Below, piece by piece: positions 11,601 to 20,950 of a stretch of DNA of 64,000 nt. Numbering within the stretch: position 1 is the first letter of the stretch; each line of letters starts with the position of its first letter. Both the position numbers and the translations under genes were made by a program. Source of the stretch: Manis javanica (lineage: Eukaryota > Chordata > Mammalia > Pholidota > Manidae); NCBI RefSeq assembly GCF_040802235.1, contig NC_133172.1:28105738-28169737 (forward strand), written 5' to 3'. The notes beneath the pieces were generated by a model that saw only the letters and a list, made by a program, of their open reading frames with translations, was not told the origin of the DNA and did no database searches.

Positions 11601-14600
11601 TGGTGGCTACTGTACTAGACATTACATATACAGAATATTTCATATCATTGCAGAGAAATTCTATTGCATAGCACTGCTCTGGAATAGCAGTGGGTTGGCA
11701 AACTAAGGCCTACAGACCAAACTGGGCATGTCCTTGTTTTTGTAATGTTTAACTAGAATTCAGTTAAGCCCATTTGTTTACATGTTGTCCGTGACTTATA
11801 AAAGCACTAAAAGGGCAGAGGTGAACAGTAGTTACAGAAACCATTTTTCCCACAAAGCCTAAAATATTTACCTCTGTGAGATGAGCTTCAACCCCAGTAT
11901 CTATCCTTAAGAGCTACCTAAAGCTTACAGTGAAATCTACTTATTAGAATGATAACACTTTGCTATCTCCCTCATTACCAAATATAACCTTCCAAAATAT
12001 AAAGGGACAAAAAACTCTGCCCATCTTTTTGGAATTAAAAAAGACTAACATTTCATTAAACACAATACAGATTTACTGGTTATCTGTGTTCACTGCATCT
12101 ATGCAAAACTGGAATACTTTCACATTTTTCTTTTAGAACTCTCTGTATCTTTTCTTTAATAAGATTAAAAAAGAAAATTTGCAAGTCTCTCCAATTTCTG
12201 CATTCCCAATCCATTTCAACACAAAAGCAGAGAAGAATTGGCATGCATACCTTCTCCATTACAGTCAGAACACACAGACTGCATCTGTTGCACCATTCCT
12301 GGAGCCAGCTGTCTGATCATGATGCGTACACCTCGACCCCGACAAGCACTACACTTCTGAACAGCTCCAGTTTTTCCACCTTGGCTAAAGCAAGTAAAAG
12401 CATAAATTAGATTTTTGCCCACAGACTATTCAAACAGGCCATGACAGACAGGAATTATACGTTTTTCACCTTCATCTTCAACCCCTAATGACTTGTTTTT
12501 AAACAGACTTTCAGAAATATTAGCATATTTTCTGTGTCGGGTAGTTTTACATCATGAGTAACTTGTAGCAGGTATAGACTAAATGAGTCATTGAAACAAC
12601 AGATTAAATTTATTTAATAAACCAGAACATACACTTACCCACTGCATGCACTACAGAGTACATTCTTGCTAAGTTGTAGTTTGGTTGTCTTGCCATTATA
12701 CAGATCTTCTAAAGATACTCTGGGGAGAAAACAATTAGGTTCTATCAAATGCCAAGTTCTCTTAAATAAAAGATTTAAGTGACAGCTGATGCAACAAATT
12801 CCACTACAACCTTTTAAAGCAAAGAATTAAAAAAATACTTTACATTAAGTCAACTGACTTAAGGTTTCATTTTGTGGCTATGGACAATACATACGTTGCT
12901 CAAAACCAGACCTACAGGATCAGGTCAACAATTTCCTTGCTGCATTTTCTGATAAAACTAGTAACTGCACAAGCTCAAGCATCATGCAGAAGCCTGCCAT
13001 CTAATCCAACCTTCTCAAACAGGTACAATGATTATCTGCATTTTAAGACAAAACCAAACAGATTAAGTTGCTGAAGATCACACAGACATTTGGCTCCAGA
13101 GTCCCTGCTCTAGGACAAGGCTCTGCTCCTCCAAGGACAATTTAGAAAGGCTCCAAGTTATATCACAACTTATGGGGAGGCACAAGATTGCACATCTCAA
13201 AAAAAAAAAAAAGGGAAAGAAAGAAAGTGGCCTTATCCACACTGTGACAGAGAGGAGGAAAATAACAGGTATTCAATAGAGTCTAGGAGATTTACAGGTC
13301 TTAAAGACCCACTGAATTTTAAGCAAATTGTATATCTGAACAACTTTTCAACTTTTCAAAGGGGTCTATGATTCAAAAATAGTATCCACTTAGGATCTGG
13401 CAGTGATGCATTTACTTTGGTTTTACCCTTCTCATTATTTTTAAATCTTAATAGTAATGATTTACTTTAAAACAGAGGAAAACTTCAAACAAAGTGTTTT
13501 GCAAAGCACCTATACTATTTTGTGGTATTAAAACTTTCTGAAAATTGTTATTTTATAAACTTTTACTCATTCTAGGCAGTATTTGAATAAAACACTATGG
13601 ACAAAACATTACCAACACTTCCACCTAATGGAAGTATCTAAAGCGTAACCTCACACAAAAGCAATTGGTTGCACCTGCCTTTAATACTCCTATGAACCTT
13701 TAACCAAATCACTTTCAGAGAACAAATAGGTTAAGTCTCTTCCAAGTTATATATTTAATTACAATTAGTATGCAAATGACTACCTAAAAAATCCAGAAAA
13801 ATTCTTATGTCAACAAACATGGTCAAGGGAAGGATAAATGTGGGTAATGGTGTGGCAAAGTTAGCACTCTATACTAGTAGGGCTACACTGGCACAATCCT
13901 CCACATGGCAATTTAGTTATATTTATCAGCCTCACAACACTGATGCCTGCGTGGGAATTTGTCAAGAAATAAAGCCATATATAAAAGATACCCAAAGCAG
14001 CACAATTACAGAAAAAACCCGGCAACATCCTATATAAGTGACAGCTGATACAACAAATTCCATTAAAATCTTTAAAAAGAAAGAATTAAAAATACCTTAC
14101 ACTAAGTCAACTGACTAAGGTTTCATTTTGTGGCTATGGACAGTATATATGGTCCTCAAAACTAGAACCTACAAGGATCAGGTCAACTATTTCCTTGCTG
14201 CATTTTCTGATTAAACTAGTAACTAAACAAGTTCAAGCATCATGCAGGAACCTTCCATTTAACCCAACCTTCTGAAAGAAGGTTGACTAAATAAATCACA
14301 GAATTAAATATAATAAAGTCACCCAAAATACAGTATAGTAAGGAAAATTCTGAATAATGTTAAAACATCAGGAAACAAAACTGCATTTACTGTACAGTAT
14401 GAAAAATTTAAGAAGAGTAAGAAAAAAAGGTACAGCAAGCACTCTCTTGATCCTATTTACTTCTTAGACCATTTCTATATCAAAAAACACGAAAGAATTA
14501 ATTCACACTGCATGAGTACTACTCTTGGAATGACAACCAAATGATTTTTTCTGAAGAGGAAATGCTTTTAAAATACAAACTTAAGAATGAGGCTCAAACA

Positions 14601-17395
14601 ATGTGAAAGTTTATACTTTACTTCCTCTTATCTATTCAAATATATAAACTAGTAAGGAATATCTTAAGTAAACACTTTAACTTCAGTCTCTGGCATTTAC
14701 AAGTCAAACTAGTATTGGTTCACCAAAAATTAACAGGAGAAAATACCCCACAAATTTTACAGAGTGAAATAACTATTTTCTCATTGTTTGCAATCTAAGA
14801 TCAAGGTCTGACACCATTCATACGTTGGCAGGTTAATGTCAGGCTTAAAGGCAGCAAGCTCCATGGAAACCAATTTAGGAGAGTTCACACTGAGGATGAA
14901 GTAATGAGTGACTGTAACATATAAACAAACCAGAAAGAGTGTAACTCACTTTTTAAGTTTTTAAATAAAAGTGACTTGGAAGATTTAAATACTTTAAAGA
15001 CAAGAATGTTCATAACTGCAATTTAAAACCATATAGTAACAAGCAACCTCAGAAACATATAACAAAACCACTTTCCTATTGGTGTAAGAACACCAACTAT
15101 CCTTTACGATCTATAGCAAAATACAAACATCCAGGCTATCAAATTTAATTTAGTCACCCCGAGGACAGTAAGGCAAATGGAAGATTTTTTTTTCTGAAGA
15201 ATACAACATTTTTGATACATTTTCTCTTTTACTGAGTATTACAATTTGGGGAAAAAAAGTACTTAATATATTTTAAACAAGAAAAAAGATATTCACTTGA
15301 GTGGATGCATCATGTCTTCTCCTCTTCTTCTGCCATTTCGACTTCTACTCTGATTGCCCATGAAGCCAAACAATCCCCCACCAAAAATGTGAGAGAAAAT
15401 GTCATCCATGCCACCGCTTCCGCCGCTACCTTCCCGAAGACCTTGTTCTCCATATCTGTCATATAACTCGCGCTTCTCCGGATTTGATAGTACTTCATAT
15501 GCAAAACTTATTTCTTTGAACTATAAAAGTAAAAAAGGAAAAAAATTGGTAATTGTTTCTACAGGAAATCTAGAACCTAATAAAAATAGAATAAATAATC
15601 TAATAAAAACACAATCTAATGAAAATTGTAAACTATCTTTGGTTTCATTCTGGTCCTATTTCCCACCTACCCAGAATTTTCCCATTCCCATTACAAAATC
15701 GATATACTCAACATAAAAATTTGGCTCTTTGGGCACAGAGGACTTTTCTTATAACATTCCTTTTTTGAAGGAGGGCAATTTAAGGTTAAGTTGAAACCTC
15801 AGGGCACAAAAGTCTCAAATAACTTACTTTATCACCAGCATTTGGATTCTTATCAGGGTGGTATTCCTTGGCTAACTTTCTGTATGCCTATAATAAAGGA
15901 TTAAAATAAAAGTTATATACAAAGAACAGTTTCAAGATTTGTGAGTGCCAACTTAACATCCATTTTTCTGAGAAGCAATGTTCTAAAATTATAACCATCC
16001 AAAAATATCTTCTATTCATTAGGATTCTTAGGCATTTCCCATCTCGGTATTCTTTAATTTAATCTAACAAAGCAGTTTGTATACTTGAAAATAGGTTTAT
16101 ATGGCAGCCAAACACAAACCATGAAACAATGCCAGAGAAAAAATTTTTGAAAAATTCCACATTTTCACTATTAAATGTCTTTGACAGCCAGTAACCAGAC
16201 CAGGAAGACTCCAATAACTCTAAAGAAGTGACTGTTTGGCTTAAATCACCAAAAATTGAGCTAAGGTAAGAATCCCTGCTCATGACAGCTCTTGCCTTCT
16301 AGTTGTATTATCAAGAAAATGCCAAGAGAAGCTTCTAAATCTTGTTTTATTTTCACATGGTGGATTAATCGGGGTCTTAGAGTGACCTCAGTCATAACGA
16401 AGTTGCATACATTTAGGTGATCACGATATACAGCACTTCAGTCCTTCATTCAGACACATGAATTACATAATACCGGCCAGCATTTCCGGTAAGGTAACAG
16501 GAAGTGCACTTTACTTTCGACCGTACCACCGGTCCCACTGCTTGAGGAGCATTATCATTTTTGTCGTGCAAATACGCAACCCTAAGCCCCGTGAAGATGC
16601 TGTGGGCTTTAATCAAATGCTTCAAGAGCTTTGAAATTCTGAGATTAAAGATTCGCAGCATTGTAAACAGCGACAGTGAGGCCTTATATTTATTTTTAGG
16701 CAGTGCACACTGAGGTGTTTGGCTGGGACCCACGGCTTATTCCTGCAGCGGGAACAGAACATTTAAGTTCCCTGGCACAGACCAATGCACCCCACACAGA
16801 CCCACAAGGGTGGAAGAGAGGGAGGAGCTCCAGCGGCCGGGGCTTCCAGGAAACATCCCCAGCTCTGGCGGGGGCGGCCTTGACCCTCCCGCCAGGCCCT
16901 AGACCAGCCCCGACTAAGTTCCGGCGCCGACGTCCGCGGCGTGGACTTCTCTTCCGGGGCCGGGATGCGCTGGGCGCCTCTGCCCAACCTGTTTTTCCAG
17001 GGTGTTGACCTCGGCCCAGGGAGCGCTGGGCAAGCAGTTGCCTCCCGGCAGCTCCCGGCCTCTGCTCCCCTCCGGGGAAGGGAGAAAGGGAGGGTTTTGG
17101 TCGTATTTGCCCAAAGGTGGGTTTTATTTGCTGCATCTGCGGACGGGCATGGCAGGCGGCCCAAGGTCAGCCGAGGCCGGTCTCGCTGCCGCGGCCCCCA
17201 GCCTGGGCCGGCCGCGGCTGTTGCCGGCTCCGGACCGCCCCGTAGCGTGGCCTCGCCACCAAAGCCGCGCGGGCCCGCTCCGCTCACACCCTGTCAGGCC
17301 AGCCCCCTCCCCAATACCTTCTTCAGCTCGTTCTCGCTGGCGCCTGGCGGGACGCCCAGGATGTCGTACAGCTTCGTATCGGCCACGTTCGCCAT
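5430..17395 (-). CDS. DNAJA2: DNAJA2, type I J-domain (Hsp40) co-chaperone, nine coding exons
   Basis: The spliced coding exons total 1236 bases plus stop and give 412 residues, the length I know for mammalian DNAJA2. Domains in order: J domain at about residues 8-70 with the HPD loop at 36-38, which stimulates Hsp70 ATPase; Gly/Phe-rich linker at about 71-110; zinc-finger domain with CxxC pairs at 143/146, 159/162, 186/189 and 202/205; two beta-sandwich substrate-binding domains; and an acidic/Ser-rich tail ending in CAHQ, a CaaX farnesylation box at Cys409. The protein works with HSPA8/HSPA1 in folding and refolding in the cytosol and at membranes. The start lies in a strong Kozak context (GCCGCCATGG). 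Every exon border has GT..AG and matching phase, and no stop or frameshift is present, so the gene looks functional. Compared with the human protein as I remember it, only a few conservative changes are seen. Confidence 0.97.
6230..6357 (-). CDS. DNAJA2: DNAJA2 coding exon 8
   Basis: Completes Gly307 and encodes residues 308-349. It includes [20 protein letters not shown], a hallmark of the second substrate-binding and dimerisation region. Acceptor AATAATAG|GATGTG and donor CTTTCT|GTAAGT. Intron 7, at only 148 bases (6358-6505), is the shortest of the gene. Confidence 0.95.
6506..6650 (-). CDS. DNAJA2: DNAJA2 coding exon 7
   Basis: Encodes residues 259-306 plus one base of Gly307: the C-terminal substrate-binding domain ([11 protein letters not shown], then the [14 protein letters not shown] segment). 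Acceptor TTGCCAG|GTGTTC and donor GAACCAG|GTAAAT. Confidence 0.95.
7503..7672. repeat. MER5A-type hAT-Charlie element in DNAJA2 intron 6
   Basis: The passage runs from 'ggaccagtagcatcaagaagcacc' through 'ggcggggccagcaatct' and 'agacctccaggcaattctaatg' to 'gctaaagtttgagatctac'. This reproduces the order of the short MER5A element and its terminal inverted repeats. It is old and noncoding. Confidence 0.75.
8620..8765 (-). repeat. MIR-like SINE fragment, intron 6
   Basis: The core-like text 'ggaggcaggactatctttg...agtaagcaaagccaag...gaagtcagaacttaagtcc...agactccagtaatc' resembles an antisense MIR (small exon-like 'gaggtaggtactatt' plus 'ggacttgaacccag' pieces). Strongly diverged. Confidence 0.4.
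9930..10110 (-). repeat. MIR-like / L2-like fragment, intron 6
   Basis: The text 'tctggtccaatgcccttattctcataaacaagaaaactggg' followed by 'atggctgagctaggaccaaaactgactcc' matches the antisense MIR core (the 'cattttacagatgaggaaactgagg' and 'gagccaggactcaaacc' segments) in a diverged form. Confidence 0.5.
10274..10470 (-). CDS. DNAJA2: DNAJA2 coding exon 6
   Basis: Completes Gly193 and encodes residues 194-258. It holds the last zinc pair (CKKC, Cys202/Cys205) and the return into the first substrate-binding sandwich ([15 protein letters not shown]). Acceptor TTTCCAG|GAGAGG and donor CACGAG|GTAATT. Confidence 0.95.
11480..11690. repeat. Short nonautonomous DNA transposon relic
   Basis: It starts 'gaactgtgctgtacaatatg' and ends 'ttctattgcatagcactgctc', with a middle 'gctggtggctactgtactagaca'. 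This inverted arrangement is typical of a widespread mammalian element that begins 'gtgctgtccaata' and contains 'gtggctac'. The exact family name was not assigned. Confidence 0.55.
11691..11875. repeat. hAT-type MITE (MER3-like)
   Basis: It begins 'gggttggcaaactaaggcctacagacc' and ends 'cacaaagcctaaaatatttac', the two ends of the well-known mammalian element of this type. Family name from memory. A fragment of the same family lies at 20-118. Confidence 0.6.
12251..12384 (-). CDS. DNAJA2: DNAJA2 coding exon 5
   Basis: Encodes residues 148-192 plus one base of Gly193, with zinc pairs Cys159/Cys162 and Cys186/Cys189 in the CxxCxGxG style. Acceptor CTTTAG|CCAAGG and donor GAGAAG|GTATGC. GGKTGAV differs by Ser to Thr from the human sequence I remember. 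Confidence 0.95.
12639..12719 (-). CDS. DNAJA2: DNAJA2 coding exon 4
   Basis: Completes Lys121 and encodes residues 122-147 plus two bases of Gly148, including the first zinc pair (CSAC, Cys143/Cys146). Acceptor CCCCAG|AGTATC and donor AGTGG|GTAAGT. Confidence 0.95.
12776..13018. repeat. Intronic duplication, copy 1
   Basis: This segment runs from 'agtgacagctgatgcaaca' to 'ccaaccttctcaaa' and is recognisably the same as 14035-14277, in the same orientation, with scattered substitutions and small indels. Shared landmarks in order: 'aagtcaactgact', 'ggtttcattttgtggctatgg', 'ggatcaggtcaac', 'tttccttgctgcattttctg', 'aagcatcatgcag'. It ends just short of the exon 4 acceptor region. Confidence 0.85.
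14035..14277. repeat. Intronic duplication, copy 2
   Basis: The direct partner of 12776-13018, at a distance of about 1.26 kb. The shared landmarks lie in the same order and orientation, and sequence on either side of the two segments does not match, so the boundaries are reasonably clear. Confidence 0.85.
15297..15520 (-). CDS. DNAJA2: DNAJA2 coding exon 3
   Basis: Encodes residues 47-120 plus two bases of codon 121: the end of the J domain and the Gly/Phe region (contains [14 protein letters not shown]). Acceptor TATAG|TTCAAAG and donor CTCAA|GTGAAT. The Gly run reads [10 protein letters not shown]; human, from memory, has an uninterrupted Gly stretch here. Confidence 0.95.
15828..15887 (-). 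CDS. DNAJA2: DNAJA2 coding exon 2
   Basis: Sixty bases encoding residues 27-46, including [10 protein letters not shown] with the catalytic HPD tripeptide. Acceptor TTATTATAG|GCATAC and donor GATAAA|GTAAGTT. Phase 0 at both ends. Confidence 0.96.
16446..16733 (-). other. CpG-containing open frame in DNAJA2 intron 1, function unknown
   Basis: A 95-codon minus-strand frame (starting [13 protein letters not shown]) overlies a stretch with more CpG dinucleotides than the neighbouring intron. I recognise no domain. It could be a chance frame in the CpG-island shore, a piece of a processed pseudogene, or a conserved regulatory block. It lies on the same strand as DNAJA2, inside intron 1, with no visible splice-site evidence. 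Confidence 0.2.
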
Positions 17396-17620
17396 GGCGG
17401 CCGGCCGCGCGGCGCTCAGGGAAGAAGGCGACGGAGCTGACGGAGCGGAGCCAGGCCCACAGCAGCGTCGGCAGCAGCGAAGGCCGAGGGAGACAGCAAG
17501 GGGGAAGCGGGGGCGGGGCTGAACTTTGACCCGGCGCGCGGCGCGCCGTGACGTCGCTGCGCACAGCCCGCCTCCGAGCGCTCCGTCGCGGGGTTTGGGG
17601 TCATGGGTGGGGTTGTGCCG
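16780..17620 (-). promoter_or_regulatory. DNAJA2: CpG-island promoter of DNAJA2
   Basis: GC content and CpG density rise sharply in this block, which covers the start codon, the first donor and the upstream flank. Upstream of the ATG are a GC box (gggggcggggc, about 17508-17518) and a CRE/ATF-like TGACGTCG (17549-17556), with no TATA box. This is the usual promoter architecture of a housekeeping chaperone. The transcription start is not visible directly and probably falls between the ATG and about 17550. Several long open frames on both strands here are by-products of GC richness, not genes. Confidence 0.8.
17318..17395 (-). CDS. DNAJA2: DNAJA2 coding exon 1
   Basis: Encodes residues 1-26, starting [15 protein letters not shown], the first J-domain helix. 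The donor on the minus strand is AAGAAG|GTATTGG. The ATG is in a GCCGCCATGG context and the exon lies inside the CpG island. Ends in phase 0. Confidence 0.96.
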
Positions 17621-17909
17621 GGGGTTTGCTCGCTCCTCCTCTGGTTGTAGGCCGTTTGTCGGGGTCCAGAGTAGAAAAAGGGATAGCTCTTCCTGGTGAT
17701 CTCCAGGAATTCGGCTCTTTCCGAAAGGCGTTTATGCGCCGTGCTGAGGGGATGAAGAGGCCGTCTTCTTGATGGCTTCAAGTTTCCGGCGGGAGAGAAA
17801 GCCGGTTCCGCACCCTAAGGAGGCCCGTTCTGCACGCACAGGTCCTCAGAATCCGAGACACAGGCGGCGGGACCATCTGGGTCTGCTTCCCTCGGGACTA
17901 TGAAGAAGC

Positions 17910-17911
<2 letters not shown>

Positions 17912-17953
<42 letters not shown>

Positions 17954-18008
17954 GGTTCATATTAGGGAGTGTGTGTGTGTGTGTGTGTGTGTGGTGGTTC
18001 ATATTAGG

Positions 18009-18044
<36 letters not shown>

Positions 18045-18106
18045 TGGTTCATATTAGGGAATGTGTGTGTGTGTGTGTGTGTGTGTGTGGTGGTTCATAT
18101 TAGGGA
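17912..18106 (+). repeat. Compound (GT)n microsatellite with a regular 16-18-bp spacer
   Basis: Four (GT)n runs are each followed by the same spacer containing 'tggttcatattaggga'. The spacer occurs at about 17952-17968, 17992-18010, 18043-18060 and 18089-18106. The array therefore behaves as a higher-order tandem repeat, probably produced by duplication of one GT-spacer unit. It lies about 0.5 kb upstream of the DNAJA2 start codon. Confidence 0.95.
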
Positions 18107-18109
18107 ATT

Positions 18110-18480
18110 TTCGAACATTCACCAATAGTATAATACACCCAAAAGCTCAACAGTTAGCTACATTATACGAATTTTGCATCTATCCCCCATACTCTAACCT
18201 CCAGTGTTTTAAGGGAAATCATTTTATTCATAAATACCCTGTGTGTGTGTGTATACATACATACATATATATATACACAACCGATGACTTCGTAACGCAT
18301 AATGACATCACATTTAATGAAACTAATTCCTTTAATTCCTAGCCCATGTTTTAGATTTTCACAATTGCCTCATGTCCTTTCACAACTGGTTTGTGATATC
18401 CAGATCCAAACCATTGTCCACCTGTAGCATATGGATCATGTGTTTAGGTCTGTTAGTTGAGAGCTTTAAAATCAGCCCTC
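18110..18480. repeat. Old L1M-type 3' UTR-like sequence
   Basis: Phrases such as 'aacagttagctacattatacg', 'cttttcacaactgg'-like and 'ccagatccaaaccattgtcc' resemble the long 3' UTR of ancient L1M families, interrupted near 18239-18280 by a small (TG)n/(TA)n tract. The assignment is tentative. Confidence 0.35.
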
Positions 18481-18745
18481 ACAGTCCTCTGGTAATTGAT
18501 GCGCATTGATTTACATTCGCTTACTACCACGTGCTGCGATGTAGAGGCGCCTGGAATGGGGGAGGGAAGTATTTCAAAAGAATAAGTTTGAGTGCCTTGC
18601 TTCCAATTCACTAACGATTTATGAAAAGTGGAAAAGAAGATATTCTCCTTTGAAACCCGAACTGGTAGTAAAGACTCCAGCGTAATTATCTCACTCAGGA
18701 TAATCTCTCTTCCTCGGCATTCCTCCAGATCCAATTGTGGAGGGC

Positions 18746-18836
18746 TTTGTCAATACATTGTGAGGTTTAATTTTCTTGTAAATTGTAAGTAGGGAGAGAA
18801 ACTGAGTGGAGGAAATATATCTACGCGTATTCACCA
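18746..18836. repeat. Local repeat, copy 1 (partner 20861-20950)
   Basis: About 90 bases running from 'ctttgtcaatacatt' to 'gaggaaatatatctacg' match 20861-20950 in order and orientation with a few substitutions. No known family was recognised, so it is either a local duplication or two members of an unidentified repeat. Confidence 0.8.
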
Positions 18837-19189
18837 ATGTCAGCCAAGGACTTTGAAATTTATCTTGAAAACCCCGGTGAGTAGTTGATGTGAAGTCGTG
18901 ATGCTCCTTCCACCTAACTCTTCTTTTTCCTCAAATGCTATTCAAAATGCTGCTCTTTATAAGTTCTTGATTCCACAGCCTAGTGAACACTGCTAGCTTG
19001 AGTTTCCACCACCCTTAGATTGTGCCTTTTGTAGACAGGTCTGATGTGCGGTTTGAATGGTATTTTGGTGCGAATCTGAATGTCATTAATAGGCTATAGT
19101 TTCCCTAGAGGAAATTTATTATTTCTGTACTCCAGAAGGTCTTAAGTGGTAAAGGCCTCCATAATTTCAATTTACTCACTTTTCTCATT

Positions 19190-19440
19190 TTGAGATGTTC
19201 GTAAGAGGTAGTGTAAAGTTGTGGTGTAGATTGTGTGGATTGGTTGCCTGGCTCTGCCATTTTTTAACAATGTGGTGGCTTTAAGCAATTTAGTTAACTT
19301 TTCTAGAGCTGTTTCCTCACATGTAAAATAGGATTTAATATATTTATAGCACTGGCTTGCTTTAAGGATTAAGAGTTAATACATATAGAGTACATAGAAC
19401 AGGAGCTAAAACCAAGTATTAGCAATTGTTTTTGCCCATT
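19190..19440 (+). repeat. MIR SINE, nearly full length, sense
   Basis: Core phrases are present in order: 'ggcctggctctgccattt'-like, 'aagcaatttagttaacttttctagagc', 'tttcctcacatgtaaaatagg', then 'aaggattaagagttaatacatatag' and 'aggagctaaaaccaagtattagc'. This is the canonical MIR layout. Confidence 0.8.
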
Positions 19441-20860
19441 TACCTATAGGCTGTCTCCACATCTCTATTCATTTTATTTATTCATTTAAATTCCTTGCTT
19501 CCCCAGTGGGATTCCCCAACTTCCTCTGTTGCCTATGTGGAATACCTGCAATACCCCTCAGTCCTTTTTCATGATCCTATCTCTCCAGATCTCCTTGCTT
19601 GCCAATTTACCATATTCTATTCTTCCTCCATTAATTCTTGCTCCACCTGAGAATATGAACTGAAAACTTTATCTTTATTGCAACCTTTATATACTTTTTC
19701 TTATTTTCATTTTATTCACTTTCTGCCCATACAGAGTCAAAAAGATCTGGACTTTTCTATTTGTTTCAGTTTTACTCAATTTTTCTTCTTCCCTTTTTTT
19801 TTTTCTTTTTTAACAAGGGGAAATATCCTCACTTGGTTCAGTTTTAACTGATATTCTGGTAAAAAGTAGCTGGGTAAATTCCCTTCCTAGCTTTAAATTA
19901 TTTTTTTATCTGGCTCTAAACCAGTCACTATAGTTAATATTTTTATTTTGTTCTCATTAATTTACAATATTTTCTCCATTTCTGGATGTTACTTGTACTC
20001 AGTATTATGATTGCTAATTTTATAGATCAACAAGTTATTTCAGAACAGTTGTGTGTGCTTCAGCTGACACAGGCTCTCCTCCCTGTTATCACATACTGAG
20101 TCAAACCTTTGTCATTGCTAGCACTGTATTATTTCAGCCACTGACTTGGTGTTTTTAAGGTAGCTCATTTATTTTAGGTCCAGATTTAGCTAATGCAATC
20201 TAGGCAACAAGACCTTTACCTCATTTCATGTTTCAGGCACCATAAAATGCTGAGTCATAGTGCATCTGAGGGCTGTTCTCCCTAGGCAAATGATTTAAGT
20301 TTGAGGCTGGAGAGATTTCAGATTTCTGCCAGGCTTATATTGTTCAATTCCTCTTTTAAAATTTGATGCACTTGTGTAACTGTATGGAGTTGAAGTGGGG
20401 AGGAAGTGGATAAGGACTAGGGAGGGAGTGTGTGAATTACATTTTTTTAAGGCCATTTATACTGTTCACAACTAGCTGAATACAGAACCATGTTATCCAT
20501 TACTTTACAGCCTTGGATATATGATTCAAGCAGTTCAGACAGTAGTTTTGCTTTCTGCCTTTTATCTAACAAGCTTTGACTGTACAGTGAAGATGATGCC
20601 AATTAAAATTATTTTTCAGGGTGTACAGAATAAAGTGTTAATGGCTCTTACAAGGATATTAGGACCACAGAATTGATGTTACTCTGAAAAGAAAAAATTT
20701 GGAGGTCTGGATCACTGGATAATCCTCAAAATACATTGTAGTCCCTAAACTAGATTTTTCAATGATAGTCAGCATGGTTGTATGTGGTGTGTACATACAC
20801 GTACATACTACACATGTGGTGTATATGTTATATAGCCCCACTGCTAACCTGTCAAATCCT

Positions 20861-20950
20861 GCCTTGTCAATACATTTTGAAGGTTTAATTTTCTTTTAAA
20901 TTATAAGTAGTAAGAGAAACTGACTGGAGGAAATATATCTACGTATAGTC
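20861..20950. repeat. Local repeat, copy 2 (partner 18746-18836)
   Basis: Same order of words as the partner: 'cttgtcaatacatt', 'ggtttaattttctt', 'gagaaactga.tggaggaaatatatctacg'. It abuts the antisense L2 that starts at about 20945. Confidence 0.8.

Larger units (their letters stand above)
10471..12250. other. DNAJA2 intron 5 with two short DNA-transposon relics
   Basis: An ordinary intron bounded by a canonical donor and acceptor. It holds two small hAT-type relics at about 11480-11690 and 11691-11875 (listed separately) and otherwise AT-rich sequence without a recognisable gene or RNA. Confidence 0.7.
12720..15296. other. DNAJA2 intron 3
   Basis: A 2.6-kb intron with canonical ends. It contains a MIR-like core at about 12960-13140, an A-run near 13198-13213, and two copies of a 243-bp segment that seem to be a local duplication (listed separately). 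No gene or RNA recognised. Confidence 0.7.

Noticed and set aside
16700..17570. Several long overlapping open frames on both strands (up to 193 codons)
   Set aside because: They lie in the CpG island, overlap each other, have low-complexity Ala/Arg/Pro/Gly composition and no known domains. GC-rich DNA lacks stop codons by chance. Only the 26-codon DNAJA2 exon 1 is real.
17912..18106. CRISPR-like array (regular repeats and spacers)
   Set aside because: Eukaryotic microsatellite: the 'repeats' are GT runs of varying length and the 'spacers' are identical to each other, the reverse of a CRISPR array.
17913..18128. Cys-Val repeat 'protein' in the GT array
   Set aside because: A pure translation of (GT)n microsatellite.
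18239..18280. Functional Z-DNA or promoter element at the (TG)n/(TA)n tract
   Set aside because: Short and degenerate; nothing beyond simple sequence supports a function.
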